Notes: a model not told the origin generated them from the sequence alone. DNA of 64,000 nt from Hymenobacter piscis (GCF_018760735.1 NZ_JAHHZN010000017.1:1-64000); one strand, 5' to 3'; counted from the first letter of the stretch, positions 17,022 to 27,650 are shown. Translations and numbers: made by a program.

Positions 17022-19760
17022 TTAGCGCACCACCAGTTTGGAGCTGGCGCCATCCTCGGCGCGCAGCACGTACACGCCCGGCGCGAGGCCGGCGGTTTCC
17101 AGCTGCTGGGCTTTGGTGAGCGTGCGCACCGGGCGGCCCAGCGCATCGTGCAAGGTGCCCGATACGGGACGGCTCAGCTGCACCCGGCCCTGCGTGGGGT
17201 TAGGATACAGCTGCAAGGGCGCGGCGCGGCGGCCCTGAGCCGTGGCCGTGAGGGGCCCGCGCGGGCGGATATCGTACACCGAAACTGTGCTGCTGACCTC
17301 GTTGGCGAGCAGCAGCAGCGGCTGGCCGGTGGGGCTGTTCGAGCCCGGGATGAACACGACGCCCTCGGGGCCCTGGTCGCCGGTGCCGGCCGTCAGGCTG
17401 CGGTTGTTCACGTACTGCACCAGCTGGGGCGCGGCCGGGTCGTTCACGTTGAACACGGCCACCCCGCCGATGCGCTCCAGCGAGACGAAGGCATACACCG
17501 TGTCGCGGATGATGCCGGTGGTGACGCCCTCGGGCTCGGGGCCTTTGTCGTCGGAGCGGTTCTTGGCTACCGGCACGCCGGTGGTGTTGCTGGCATTGAA
17601 AATGGCCCCGAAGGCGGCGTCGGTGCTGGTAAGGCGCTCCAGCAGGTCGCCGCTGTCGTGTACCAGGGCCCCGGAAGTGGCGTTGAAAATGCTGAACGAG
17701 CGGCCCCCGAAGGCGTAGATTTCATCGAAGTCGCCGTCGCCATCGGTGTCGCCGAGCTGGTTGGTTACGTTCAGGCGGCCCAGCACCTGGTTGTTTTTAA
17801 GCAAAGCCGCCTGAGGGAAGGCCGTCTCATCGAGCTTGTAGCTGCTGGCCCCCAGGCGGCCGACTTCCGAAAAGCCGTCGTACTCGCGGGCATCGCCCTC
17901 GTTGGCCGTCATCAGGTAGCGCTGGCCACCCACCTCAAAGACGGCCAGGGCATCGGGCTGGCGCATACCCTTAATGGGCCAGTTGGCCAGCAGCACGTTC
18001 GGGGTCTGGTCGGAGGCATCGAGGGCGAACCCGGGCTGGCGGTGGTCCTGGTAGCCCAGACTGCGCAGGGCGGTGAATTGCCGGGTCGTCAGGTCGAGAG
18101 TGGCCAGGGCATTGTTTTCCTGGAGCGTGATGTAGGCCGTACGCGAATCGGCGGACACGGCCACGTACTCCGGTTCCAGATCCTGGGCCACGGAGCTGGG
18201 CGTGCCGGCCGGACCTCCAAAAATCCGGATGCCCTGCTGGCGCAGCTGAGCCGCCTGCCCGTTATAGCCCGTAAAGCCCACGGTGGTCACGCTGGCCTGG
18301 GTGAGGCCCGCCACGCCCCCGCTGAAATCGATAACCGATACCGAGCCCTCGGGGTCCTGGGTGTAGGCGGCGTTGGGCTCGCCCTCGTTGGCCGTGAGAA
18401 TGAGCTGGCCATCGGGCGAGAACGTCACCATATCGGGCAGCGCCCCTACCGTTACCTGCCGGAGGAACTTCCCGTCCTGATCAAAGAGCACCACGAAGCC
18501 ATTCTGCTGAGGCATGGCATTTTCGACGGCGCAGGCCACAATGCCCCCCCGCACGGCCACCGAGTTGATGTTGCCGTAGGGCCGCATATCGACAGATGCT
18601 ACCGGCACCGGGCTGGCCGGGTTGGCCAGGCTCAGAATATCCAGCTTGCCGCCCACCGAGTTGGCCACGAACAGGCGCTGGCTGCCGGGGTCATGGGCAA
18701 TGATTTCGGCCGAATTTGCCCCGGCCGCACCATTCTGATAACTACCCAAATGGGTAAGAACTATACTCCGGCTTGGTGCCGGAGCCAGGCCATCGTTATC
18801 GTTGATGTAAACCAGCACTTCGGATTTACCGGCTTCCAGATTGGCATTGACGGGGTTCTGCAGGCGCAGGGAAAAGTACTCCGCGCCCTCAGCCAAGGCG
18901 TCATCCGTCAGCGGAATAGTGAGCATCTGGTCGGTGAGGCTGCCGGCCGGAAAGGTCAGCGTCTGGGGGGCGGCGTAGGTGAAATCGGTGCCCGCCGTGG
19001 CAGTACCCAGGCCGGGCACCAAAGCCACTTCCACGGTGGTAGGGATGGTGGCCGAAGGGTTGGTGATGCTGACCGGAATGCTCACGGTACCGGCGTTTTC
19101 GTTTACCACGGCCGAGGCCGCGTTCAGGCGCAGGCTAGGCACCACGGGGGTTGCCGCCTGGCCTATCATCACCTCATCCCAGGCGGCCCAGTCGTCGTTG
19201 CCGTTCTGCTTGGCGGCCAGCCGCAGCCGGACGTGGGTCGCCGTAGGCGGCACGGCCACTGCTATGGTCTGGTAGGCCCGGGTGTCTTTGTCTATCTGGA
19301 CATACGATTTGGTAGCCGGCCAGCCCGATCCGTTGTCGAATACCACCACGTAAGCCAGCGAGTCGGACGCATCAAGGCCATTGCTGAAATACCGGAACGA
19401 GACTTCGTTGGCCGCCGCGCTGCCGCCCTGAATAGCTACCGGCGCAAAATCAAGGAAGTGCCAGGTTGCCGCGTCGTTGGTTTGCGGCCCCTGCAGATCA
19501 CGCATCGCCCACAACGTAGCACCGGCGGCCGGCAGAGCTGCCACACCGGCGAAACTGGTACTGCCTACCGTGGGCAAGGCGGCCCACTGGTCGTTGGCGG
19601 CCACGATGTTGTAGGTAGCGGGCGTGGCCGCGAAGGTCCAGGTGTCGGCGGCCGAGCCTTCGAAGCCTTGGCGCAGCGACTGGGCGGAGGCGGAGGCGGA
19701 GGCGGTGCCGAGCAGTAGGAGCAGGACGGGCCACGAGGGTTGGAGTAGCGGTTGGCGCAT
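17022..19760 (-). CDS. choice-of-anchor I protein with Calx-beta domain and T9SS sorting signal
   Basis: This 912-residue secreted protein has a signal peptide (VLLLLLGTASASASAQ) and an N-terminal jelly-roll-like domain (to about 200). A Calx-beta domain follows at about 215-330 (IPVSITNPSATIPTTVEVAL to LEAGKSEVLVYINDND). Next is a long propeller of the choice-of-anchor-I family (EIIAHDPGSQRLFVANS, TANEGEPNAAYTQDPEGSV, TANEGDAREYDGF, GPEPEGV). The C-terminus from about 835 is a type A T9SS sorting domain (LQLYPNPTQGRVQLS to GVYVLRAEDG). It should be exported by type IX secretion and held at the surface or released. Related proteins include putative phytase or phosphatase-like propellers. Confidence 0.9.
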   Translation of the reverse strand: MRQPLLQPSWPVLLLLLGTASASASAQSLRQGFEGSAADTWTFAATPATYNIVAANDQWAALPTVGSTSFAGVAALPAAGATLWAMRDLQGPQTNDAATWHFLDFAPVAIQGGSAAANEVSFRYFSNGLDASDSLAYVVVFDNGSGWPATKSYVQIDKDTRAYQTIAVAVPPTATHVRLRLAAKQNGNDDWAAWDEVMIGQAATPVVPSLRLNAASAVVNENAGTVSIPVSITNPSATIPTTVEVALVPGLGTATAGTDFTYAAPQTLTFPAGSLTDQMLTIPLTDDALAEGAEYFSLRLQNPVNANLEAGKSEVLVYINDNDGLAPAPSRSIVLTHLGSYQNGAAGANSAEIIAHDPGSQRLFVANSVGGKLDILSLANPASPVPVASVDMRPYGNINSVAVRGGIVACAVENAMPQQNGFVVLFDQDGKFLRQVTVGALPDMVTFSPDGQLILTANEGEPNAAYTQDPEGSVSVIDFSGGVAGLTQASVTTVGFTGYNGQAAQLRQQGIRIFGGPAGTPSSVAQDLEPEYVAVSADSRTAYITLQENNALATLDLTTRQFTALRSLGYQDHRQPGFALDASDQTPNVLLANWPIKGMRQPDALAVFEVGGQRYLMTANEGDAREYDGFSEVGRLGASSYKLDETAFPQAALLKNNQVLGRLNVTNQLGDTDGDGDFDEIYAFGGRSFSIFNATSGALVHDSGDLLERLTSTDAAFGAIFNASNTTGVPVAKNRSDDKGPEPEGVTTGIIRDTVYAFVSLERIGGVAVFNVNDPAAPQLVQYVNNRSLTAGTGDQGPEGVVFIPGSNSPTGQPLLLLANEVSSTVSVYDIRPRGPLTATAQGRRAAPLQLYPNPTQGRVQLSRPVSGTLHDALGRPVRTLTKAQQLETAGLAPGVYVLRAEDGASSKLVVR

Positions 19761-19788
19761 GCCGGAAGAAGTTGGTGAAGGGATGGGC

Positions 19789-19796
19789 CAAAGCTA
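19789..19796 (-). promoter_or_regulatory. -7 promoter element (TAGCTTTG)
   Basis: The minus strand reads TAGCTTTG, matching the Bacteroidota TAnnTTTG element, 28 bp upstream of the choice-of-anchor start. No well-spaced TTG -33 element is evident. Confidence 0.4.
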
Positions 19797-19870
19797 CCCG
19801 TGGCCTATTATGACACCTTTACCAACCCGTTACCGAATAATGATGCCGCTGAACTTCCCCATCCGTAGAC

Positions 19871-21286
19871 TCACCGGCCCGCCCCGGCCGCAAACGCCAC
19901 CATCTCCCCCGCCAGGAACCGCCCGTACCAGTGACCCGATTCTTTAATGGTGCGCTGCTGGGTTTCGTAATCCACGTGTACCAGCCCGAAGCGGGGCGCG
20001 TAGCCCTCGGCCCACTCGAAGTTATCGGTCAGCGACCAGGCAAAGTAACCGTCCACGCGCACACCTTCGCGCCGGGCCCGCAGCACCTGCCCGATGCAGG
20101 CCTGCAGAAACGCCTGGCGGGCCGGATCGGGCACCTGGCCCCGGGCATTTACGTGGTCGGGAAAGGCGGCGCCGTTTTCGGTTACCAACAACTGCGGAGC
20201 ATTTGGGTAAGCCGATACTTTCTTTAACAAATGGTAAATACTTTCCGGATACACCTCCCAGCCCATGTCGGTGGCGGGGGTGCCCCGGCGGCCCGCGCCC
20301 ACCAGCGCAGCCCAGAGCAGGGGTACGTACCAGGCGTGGCGCACCACCTCGCGGGTGTAGTTCTGCACGCCCAGAAAGTCGAAGTCGAAGGGCAGCCGCG
20401 CCTCGTCGCCGGGCCGGATGTAGCGGTCTAGCCAGCCCAGCACCGGCGCGTCGGCCACGGGGTAGCCCAGGCCGAGGGCGGGCTCCAGGAAGAGGCGGTT
20501 GAGCAGGGCATCGGCCCGGCGGGTGGCCTGCTCGTCGCGGGCATGACCGGGGCGCCAGGGCGTGAGGTGGGCCCCGGAAAAGGTGGTGCCGATGCGGGCC
20601 GTGGCGGGCAGGACGGCGCGTAGGGCCCGGCCCCCTTCGGCCTGGGCCAGGGCCGCGTGGTGGGTGGCGGCCAGAAAGGCCCCGAGGCTGCGGCGGCCGG
20701 GTGCGTGCAGGCCCAGCAAATGGCCGGCCCCGGTGAAGGCCATGGGCTCGTTGAGCACCATCCAGTGCTGCACCCGGTCGCCGAGGGCGGCGGCCACGTG
20801 CTGGGCATAGTCACTGAACCAGCCCACAATGCCGGGGTTGGCCCAGCCCCCGCGACGCTGCAGGGCGGCCGGCAGATCCCAGTGGTAGAGCGTGAGCCAG
20901 GGCGTGATACCGCGCTCCAGACAGCCATCTACCAGGCGGCTGTAAAAATCTATACCCTTTTGGTTAATTCCGCCCGTTCCCTGCGGCAAAATCCGCGACC
21001 AGGCCACCGAGAAGCGGAAATTATCTATACCCATTTGGTTTGCGGCGGCCAGATCCCGGGGCCAGCGGTGGTAGAAGTCGGTGGCCACTTCCCCCGTTTC
21101 GCCCCGCTTGATTTTGCCCCGGCGCCGCACAAACTCGTCCCAGATGCTGGGCCCCTTGCCGTCCTGGTCCCAGGCTCCTTCGGTTTGGTAGGCCGCCGCC
21201 GCCACCCCCCACCGGAAGTCCGGACCGAAATCGGCCCGGGAAAAAAGGGGCGGTGTGGAAGCGGGATAAAACGCGGGGGGTAACAT
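19871..21286 (-). CDS. GH1 family beta-glucosidase
   Basis: This 471-residue glycoside hydrolase family 1 enzyme has RWGVAAAAYQTEGAWDQDGK near the N-terminus, the acid/base motif LNEP with Glu180, and the nucleophile motif TENG with Glu370. The end has YFAWSLTDNFEWAEGY, which shapes the glycone subsite. It hydrolyses beta-linked glucosides or galactosides by a retaining mechanism. There is no signal peptide, so it is likely cytoplasmic. It is the first gene upstream of the choice-of-anchor gene on the minus strand, with no obvious operon partner for oligosaccharide uptake. Confidence 0.93.
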   Translation of the reverse strand: MLPPAFYPASTPPLFSRADFGPDFRWGVAAAAYQTEGAWDQDGKGPSIWDEFVRRRGKIKRGETGEVATDFYHRWPRDLAAANQMGIDNFRFSVAWSRILPQGTGGINQKGIDFYSRLVDGCLERGITPWLTLYHWDLPAALQRRGGWANPGIVGWFSDYAQHVAAALGDRVQHWMVLNEPMAFTGAGHLLGLHAPGRRSLGAFLAATHHAALAQAEGGRALRAVLPATARIGTTFSGAHLTPWRPGHARDEQATRRADALLNRLFLEPALGLGYPVADAPVLGWLDRYIRPGDEARLPFDFDFLGVQNYTREVVRHAWYVPLLWAALVGAGRRGTPATDMGWEVYPESIYHLLKKVSAYPNAPQLLVTENGAAFPDHVNARGQVPDPARQAFLQACIGQVLRARREGVRVDGYFAWSLTDNFEWAEGYAPRFGLVHVDYETQQRTIKESGHWYGRFLAGEMVAFAAGAGR

Positions 21287-21415
21287 GGCAAAACAAAAGG
21301 AGGCAACAAAAAACAGCGGCCGCCGCCCGGCGAGGCGGCGGCAACGACGGGGGGCGCGGCAGCCCGCCCCCGCTGCCCGAGCGGGCCGCAGAGGTTGGCT
21401 GGGCCTGCACCGGAC

Positions 21416-22426
21416 CTAGCGGCGGCGCACGCCCGCGGCGGCTTCGAGCAGGAGCTTATCGATAACGGCGGCGGTTTCGTCGGGGTAGTGCACGGGCACG
21501 GGGCGGCCCACCTGCAGCCACTGGTCGAGCACGTCCAGGGAACTGTCGCGCAGGTTTTTCACCACCGGCACGCCCATGCCGGCCAGGGCCGCGGCGTTGC
21601 AGGCCTGCTCGTACTGCTGTTTCATGGGCACCACCAGCAGCTTCTTGCCCAGGTACAGGGCCTCGGCCGGCGTCTCGAACCCGGCCCCGCAGAACACGCC
21701 CGCGCTGCGCGCGAGGCTCTGGGTGAAGGCGGCCCCGCTCACGGGCTTCACCAGCACGTTGCCATGTACCGATTCCTGGCGGCTGTGCTTGCTGAACACC
21801 TCCCACTGCACGCTCCGGCTCAGGTAGCGCAGGCGCTCAACCAGGGTGGCTTCCTCGAAGGCGGGCAGATACACCGTGTAGTGGCCGTCGTTGTGGGGCG
21901 TGAGCTCGCGCACCTGCCGGCGGATGACGGGCGTGTGGATGTGGGGCTCGTAGCGCTGAAAGTGGAAGCCGTAGTGGCGGGTGGCCGGGGCGTAGTGGCG
22001 GAGCACGGCCCGGCCCACGGGGTCGGGCTTGCGGGGCCGGGGGGCGTAGTCGCTCAGCACGGCCGACTGGTGGCTCAGGGCGAAGCAGGGCACGTTGCGC
22101 AGCCGGCAGGCCCAGGCCGAGACGGGCTCAAAATCACTGATGACCACGTCGTACTCCCCCACCGGCAGCTCCCGGGTTTCGCGCACGAAGGCGCTGGAGT
22201 TGAGCTGCCAGAACGTTTTGGAGAAGCTGATACCGCCCTTCTTGCCGAATACGAACCCCATGCCGTGGCAGCGGTAGCGCACCGGAAACGGCAGCTCAAT
22301 ATCGGCCGGGGGGCCGCTGATGAGCACGTCCACCTGACTGGCGCGCTGCTGCAGCAGCGGTACAATATCGAGGGCCCGGGCCAGGTGCCCGTTGCCGGTG
22401 CCCTGGATAGCATACAGTATTTTCAT
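21416..22426 (-). CDS. GT-B fold glycosyltransferase (MJ1255-like)
   Basis: This 336-residue protein begins MKILYAIQGTGNGHLARAL, the N-terminal GxGH loop of MJ1255/MurG-like GT-B glycosyltransferases. The C-terminal half has GVFCGAGFETPAEALYLGKK and MKQQYEQACNAAALAGMGV, the nucleotide-sugar-binding region. The acceptor is unknown. It precedes, by orientation, a GH1 gene and follows an LpxH-like phosphoesterase on the same strand, so a role in lipid or envelope glycosylation is plausible. Confidence 0.82.
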   Translation of the reverse strand: MKILYAIQGTGNGHLARALDIVPLLQQRASQVDVLISGPPADIELPFPVRYRCHGMGFVFGKKGGISFSKTFWQLNSSAFVRETRELPVGEYDVVISDFEPVSAWACRLRNVPCFALSHQSAVLSDYAPRPRKPDPVGRAVLRHYAPATRHYGFHFQRYEPHIHTPVIRRQVRELTPHNDGHYTVYLPAFEEATLVERLRYLSRSVQWEVFSKHSRQESVHGNVLVKPVSGAAFTQSLARSAGVFCGAGFETPAEALYLGKKLLVVPMKQQYEQACNAAALAGMGVPVVKNLRDSSLDVLDQWLQVGRPVPVHYPDETAAVIDKLLLEAAAGVRRR

Positions 22427-22532
22427 GCGGGACGAAGGGGTTAGGGGAATGATTGGCGCGCCAAAGGTGGCTAATTGTTTCCGTCAGTCCGCACGCCCCT
22501 CTTACTCGCAATGTCCCGGGCGGCCTTCGGAC

Positions 22533-23411
22533 TCAGGCCACGCCCATTTCCCGCAGCAGGCCGGCCAGCCGCTCGGCGGGCGGCCGGTCAGCGGGATCCT
22601 CCTCCTCCCCGACCTCGCCGCCGGCTGCCGCAGGCGGTTCCTGCAGGCGGGCGTCGTGGTGGTAGCGGTAGAGCTGCCAGCCGGCAGCGGCGGTGTACTC
22701 CAGGGCCGTCAGGTTTTCCACCCAGTCGCCGGAGTTCAGGTAGCCAACTTCGCCCCGGGGCGTGGTCAGCGTTTTGATATCGGGGCAGTGAATGTGCCCG
22801 CAGGCCACAAAGCGGTAGCCCCGGTCGGCGGCAATGGCGGCGGCGGTCTGCTCGAAATCACTCACCAGACTCACGGCGCTTTTCACCCGGTCTTTGACCG
22901 CCTTCGACAGCGCCACCCGGGGCCGGCCCAGCCGGCGCAGGCCCCAGTTCACGAGGCGGTTGAGCAGAATCAGCAGGTCGTAGCCGTGGCTGCCGAGACG
23001 GGCCAGCCAGCGCGCGTGGCGCATGGTCAGGTCGAATACGTCGCCGTGGAAAAGCCAGGTGCGGCCGTGGGGCAGGTCGAGGACCAGCTTGTTATCGATG
23101 CGCAAAGCCCCGAGGCGGGTGCCGGCGAACTGGCGCAGCAGCTCATCGTGGTTGCCGGTCAGGTAGTGGATGGCGGTGCCCTTGGCGGCCAGGCTGGCCA
23201 GGTAGCGCACCACCCGCATGTGGGCGGCGGGCCAGTAGCTTTTGCTGAACTGCCAGATGTCCACGATGTCGCCGTTGAGCACCAGCACCCGGGGCCGGAT
23301 GCTTTTCAGGTAGCGCAGCAGCTCGGGGGCGTGGCAGCCGTAGGTGCCCAGGTGCACGTCAGAAATCACGCACACCTCGAGGCGGCGGCGGCGAACCGTT
23401 TTTTTCTTCAT
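22533..23411 (-). CDS. LpxH-like calcineurin-type phosphoesterase
   Basis: Starting at the ATG at 23411 (MKKKTVRRRR) gives 292 residues. It has a complete metallophosphoesterase motif set: SDVHLGTYG, NGDIVDIWQF, TGNHDE, LFHGDVFD and GHIHCPD. The arrangement matches the UDP-2,3-diacylglucosamine diphosphatase-like branch common in Bacteroidota, which acts in lipid A assembly or on other lipid-linked pyrophosphates. The Glu/Pro-rich C-terminal tail is unconserved-looking. The neighbouring glycosyltransferase suggests an envelope-lipid function; exact substrate is uncertain. Confidence 0.85.
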   Translation of the reverse strand: MKKKTVRRRRLEVCVISDVHLGTYGCHAPELLRYLKSIRPRVLVLNGDIVDIWQFSKSYWPAAHMRVVRYLASLAAKGTAIHYLTGNHDELLRQFAGTRLGALRIDNKLVLDLPHGRTWLFHGDVFDLTMRHARWLARLGSHGYDLLILLNRLVNWGLRRLGRPRVALSKAVKDRVKSAVSLVSDFEQTAAAIAADRGYRFVACGHIHCPDIKTLTTPRGEVGYLNSGDWVENLTALEYTAAAGWQLYRYHHDARLQEPPAAAGGEVGEEEDPADRPPAERLAGLLREMGVA

Positions 23412-23435
23412 AAAGCGGGGCAAGAGCAACGCAAC

Positions 23436-23657
23436 CTACAGCGCCGGCCGGGTGGCCAGCCCCGCCCGGGGCCGCACGCGGGGCCGGCCCCGGCCCGGGG
23501 CAGCGGCCTCATCGGCCCCGTGCTGAAAGTGCAGGGGCAGGCGCAGCGCCCCCACCGAGCGCAGGGCGTAGGCCAGGGCCAGCGCCCCCTGAAACAGCCG
23601 ATAGGCCAGTGCCCGCCCGAGGCGGCGCAACAGTGGCCGGATAACAGAAGTCCGCAT
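23436..23657 (-). CDS. possible small basic protein upstream of the phosphoesterase
   Basis: A 73-codon frame starting MRTSVIRPLLRRLGRALAYR ends 24 bp before the phosphoesterase start. The first 40 residues could form an amphipathic or membrane helix; the rest is Arg/Pro-rich. It may be the leading gene of the same transcript. Composition in this GC range easily produces such frames, so the call is weak. Confidence 0.3.
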   Translation of the reverse strand: MRTSVIRPLLRRLGRALAYRLFQGALALAYALRSVGALRLPLHFQHGADEAAAPGRGRPRVRPRAGLATRPAL

Positions 23658-23823
23658 AGGGTCAGGAAGTTAAACCAAGGCAAATATCCCACGGGCCCGT
23701 TACCTGGGCGTTACTCCCGGATTATGCTTTTATCAAGGCCGGCCATTAACCCACCGGGCGGGTTTTTCCGTCGAAACCATACCGTTGTTGGCCGAAATCT
23801 GCATCCGCGCTCCGGTTATTGCG

Positions 23824-23831
23824 TACCTTTG
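23824..23831 (+). promoter_or_regulatory. -7 promoter element (TACCTTTG)
   Basis: TACCTTTG matches the Bacteroidota TAnnTTTG element and sits 47 bp before the start of the 23879 gene. No clear TTG at the -33 position. Confidence 0.45.
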
Positions 23832-23878
23832 CCCCGGCGGAGCCTCATCGGGCCGCTTCAGTCATTTTTCGTTTTTCT

Positions 23879-24442
23879 ATGATGAAGAAACTTATCCTCC
23901 TCACGATTCTGGTGCTGGGTACGCTGGCGGCCTCCGCCCAGTATATGCCCGGCAAGCCCCGGAAAAAATACACCTTCCCTAAAAAGGACGAGGAAAGCAC
24001 CTACGTACTCAACGTCACCAAGAACACCGACGAGGACGCCGAGGTGGACGCCTGCGTGACCCGCGTGGCCTACCTGCCCTACACCGACCTGCTGGCCCAG
24101 ACCAACGAGCTCAAGCGCATCAACAGCTGGGCCGATACCACCTACCAGCGCAAGCTGGCCCAGCTGCCGGCCGGTGGCCAGCTCACCATCACCATGTACC
24201 GCCGCGGGGCCAAGAACGCCGACCCCTCCTACCTGAGCGTGGTGGCCAAAACCAAGGACGGCAAGGAGCTGCTCAACCTGGCCGAGCTGCCCGGGGGCCA
24301 GGGCCGCTTCTGGAACCGCGACCTGTATATGAGTAAGCGCGTGATTCCCTTCACCAAAGTGGAAGGCGAGCAGGACGTATTCCTGACCATCAACGACGCC
24401 AAAACCCGTCAGGAGTTCGAGTACATCATCAAGGCGCAGTAA
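23879..24442 (+). CDS. secreted protein of unknown function
   Basis: The ATG at 23879 opens a signal peptide (MMKKLILLTILVLGTLAASA, cleavage before QYMPG); an upstream in-frame start is only frame extension. The 187-residue product has no motif I recognise. The mature part is rich in charged residues and beta-prone segments (QLTITMYRRG, VFLTINDAK) and ends FEYIIKAQ. It stands alone between divergent and convergent neighbours, with its own promoter element and a strong terminator. Confidence 0.75.
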   Translation: MMKKLILLTILVLGTLAASAQYMPGKPRKKYTFPKKDEESTYVLNVTKNTDEDAEVDACVTRVAYLPYTDLLAQTNELKRINSWADTTYQRKLAQLPAGGQLTITMYRRGAKNADPSYLSVVAKTKDGKELLNLAELPGGQGRFWNRDLYMSKRVIPFTKVEGEQDVFLTINDAKTRQEFEYIIKAQ

Positions 24443-24455
24443 GCAGCGGCCTTGC

Positions 24456-24509
24456 CACACAAAGCCAAGGCCGGGCGCTCCGCGGAACGACCGGCCTTGG
24501 CTTTGTGTG
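24456..24509. terminator. bidirectional intrinsic terminator
   Basis: A perfect 19-bp stem (24456-24474 with 24491-24509) and 16-nt loop lie between two convergent genes. CTTTGTGTG and its complement are on both sides; there is no long T-run, so efficiency is uncertain. Confidence 0.7.
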
Positions 24510-24522
24510 GGTGTTACGCCGG

Positions 24523-25041
24523 TTAGCGGCCCGCCCGCAGCCGGGCCCACTGCACGGCAATGATGGTTTTGGCATCCTCGAACTGCGCGGCGAACAGCTG
24601 CTCGGCGGAAAATTCCACGGCCTCGATTTGTTCGTTCTCCTCGGCCAGCCCCCCGCCGGCCCCCGACTGGTGGCTGACCTCGGCGTAGTAGAGGGTGATG
24701 ACCTCGGCGCTGGTGCCGGGCGAGGGCAGGATGCGGGCAATCTGCTCCAGGTGGTCCACGTCGTAGCCCAGTTCCTCCTGAATTTCGCGGCGGATGGCCT
24801 GGGCCGGCTCCTCGCCCGCATCGACCATGCCGGCGGCCAGCTCCAGGATTTCCGCTTCCGGCCCGATGCGGTACTGGCGGGTGAGCACGTAGCGGTGGCT
24901 GCCAGTATGGCGCACCAGGGCCGCCACGGCCGTGCCCGGCTCGAACCGTTCCCGCTTTAGCACCTGTGCGCCGTCCTGGACCCGTAATTGGCTGAGTTTG
25001 TAGTGGCCGTCGTAGGCTAGTTGCTTGTCGATTACGTGCAT
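24523..25041 (-). CDS. NUDIX hydrolase, ADP-ribose pyrophosphatase type
   Basis: This 172-residue protein has a canonical Nudix box at about 71-93 (GMVDAGEEPAQAIRREIQEE, then LGYD) and the upstream LTRQYRIGPEAEILELAAG typical of the ADP-ribose/nucleoside-diphosphate-sugar branch. A downstream PSPGTSAEVITLYYAEV matches the same branch. It hydrolyses a nucleoside diphosphate linked to a second moiety, probably ADP-ribose or an NDP-sugar. It is convergent with the secreted-protein gene and divergent from the helicase gene. Confidence 0.9.
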   Translation of the reverse strand: MHVIDKQLAYDGHYKLSQLRVQDGAQVLKRERFEPGTAVAALVRHTGSHRYVLTRQYRIGPEAEILELAAGMVDAGEEPAQAIRREIQEELGYDVDHLEQIARILPSPGTSAEVITLYYAEVSHQSGAGGGLAEENEQIEAVEFSAEQLFAAQFEDAKTIIAVQWARLRAGR

Positions 25042-25242
25042 GAATTCCGCTAAAAGTAACTCGTAAGGAAAGGTGGCCGGCTATTTGTGGCCGACTTCTG
25101 TAGCGGCCGGATGCCCTGCGCCGCGCCGGCCGGCCCATTATACGCCTTTTGCGGCGCTATAAGTTAAAAAACCCGATCTTTGCCGGCTCATTTATTCCCG
25201 TGCCATTCTCGCTGCCCTCGGGCGGCTGCTTTTTTTCTTTAG

Positions 25243-26649
<1,407 letters not shown>

Positions 26650-26689
26650 CGGTGGGCCGGCGCCATGCGCCATCCATTCTGAAACACGC

Positions 26690-26727
26690 ATCCCCACCGT
26701 TGGCTTGTTCCGGCCGGCGGTGGGGAT
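26690..26727 (+). terminator. hairpin downstream of the RhlE-like gene
   Basis: ATCCCCACCG pairs with CGGTGGGGAT (10 bp) across an 18-nt loop, and CGTTT follows shortly after. It is a weak intrinsic terminator candidate. Confidence 0.5.
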
Positions 26728-26871
26728 ACGCGTTTCCGGGCTGGCCGGGCCGGCTCTGCTCGGAAGTTGGTGGGCGGAATCCTATCTTGGACAGGGCAGC
26801 CAAACAAAATGCCCGCTCAGCCGCTTAGTAGGCTGTGTATCATCCGCTCCGGCGGCTTTTCTTCTTTTGCT

Positions 26872-27342
26872 ATGGCTCAACGCACTCTTCCCGTTATTCA
26901 GGCGCTGCGCACGACGGCCCAGCGCCTGCTCGCCCAGGCTCCCTACCAGTGGGGCCACATGGGTAGCTGTAACTGTGGCCACCTGGCCCAGACGGTTACG
27001 CGCCTCACCAAAGCTGAAATCCACAGCCGGGCCATGCAGCGCTACGGCGACTGGGAGCGGCAGCTGATTGATTACTGTCCTACCAGCGGCCTGCCCATTG
27101 ATGCCACCATCGACGAGATGCTGGCCCTGGGCTTCACCCGCGCCGACCTCACCCACCTCGAGCGTCTCTCCGACCCCGCTATCCGGGCCACCATTCCCTT
27201 TGAGCGCCGCAACGCCCTGCGCCACAACCAGCGCGACGACGTGGTGCTCTATCTGCGGGCCTGGGCCGATCTGCTGGAGACCGAACTGCTGGCCGGCATC
27301 GAGCTTCCCCGCCTGACGGCCTCCGTAGCCGTGCCCGCCTAA
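26872..27342 (+). CDS. conserved protein of unknown function
   Basis: I use the ATG at 26872 (MAQRTLPVIQALRTTAQRLL), since the in-frame extension upstream lacks coding character. The product is 156 residues. It is soluble and probably helical. A WGHMGSCNCGHLAQTVTRLT segment contains two cysteines close to histidines and could bind a metal; this is an observation, not a known motif. It is followed by a terminator and may be monocistronic. Confidence 0.65.
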   Translation: MAQRTLPVIQALRTTAQRLLAQAPYQWGHMGSCNCGHLAQTVTRLTKAEIHSRAMQRYGDWERQLIDYCPTSGLPIDATIDEMLALGFTRADLTHLERLSDPAIRATIPFERRNALRHNQRDDVVLYLRAWADLLETELLAGIELPRLTASVAVPA

Positions 27343-27380
27343 TCTCCGGGGCGGCAAAACGACCTCCTTACCCGCGTAAA

Positions 27381-27408
27381 AGCCCCGCCAGCTGCTGCTG
27401 GCGGGGCT
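27381..27408. terminator. intrinsic hairpin between convergent genes
   Basis: A 12-bp perfect stem (AGCCCCGCCAGC with its complement) and a TGCT loop lie between the genes ending at 27342 and 27445. An AAA tract precedes it and CTTCTG follows. Confidence 0.75.
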
Positions 27409-27444
27409 TCTGCGTTCTAGCCGGGCCCCGGTGGGGCGAAGCGG

Positions 27445-27615
27445 TTAGTAGTTGACGTTGCTGCGCTGGGCTTCGCGGTATTGTTCCGGCCGGTGGCTGC
27501 GCTTGTAGGCCGCATCGGCATTGGGGTCTTTCTCCGCATCGGGAGCCTGCGAACAGGACGACAGGAACAGCGAGGCGCCAGCGGCGAGCAGAACGAGCAG
27601 ACGAAGATTTTTCAT
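27445..27615 (-). CDS. small lipoprotein
   Basis: This 56-residue protein starts at the ATG at 27615 with MKNLRLLVLLAAGASLFLSS and a lipobox Cys (LSSCS), leaving a 35-residue hydrophilic tail rich in Asp, Glu, Arg and Tyr (AYKRSHRPEQYREAQRS). No function is known. A consensus promoter immediately upstream (27620-27650) supports both the start and that the gene is expressed. Confidence 0.78.
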   Translation of the reverse strand: MKNLRLLVLLAAGASLFLSSCSQAPDAEKDPNADAAYKRSHRPEQYREAQRSNVNY

Positions 27616-27619
27616 GGCC

Positions 27620-27650
27620 CAAAGGTAAGCACCACCCCGAAACCGGACAA
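27620..27650 (-). promoter_or_regulatory. consensus Bacteroidota promoter
   Basis: On the minus strand, TTG (27648-27650) is followed after exactly 20 bp by TACCTTTG (27620-27627). This is the TTG/TAnnTTTG arrangement of the primary sigma factor in Bacteroidota. It sits right before the lipoprotein ATG at 27615, so the leader is almost absent. Confidence 0.65.

Noticed and set aside
16887..19718. 943-codon plus-strand open frame antisense to the choice-of-anchor gene
   Set aside because: It is a high-GC shadow: His/Gly/Val/Arg-rich, no domain, while the minus strand has a signal peptide, Calx-beta, propeller and T9SS domain.
22392..23882. 496-codon plus-strand frame over the phosphoesterase gene
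   Set aside because: It spans two opposite-strand genes and an intergenic region and lacks any family resemblance.
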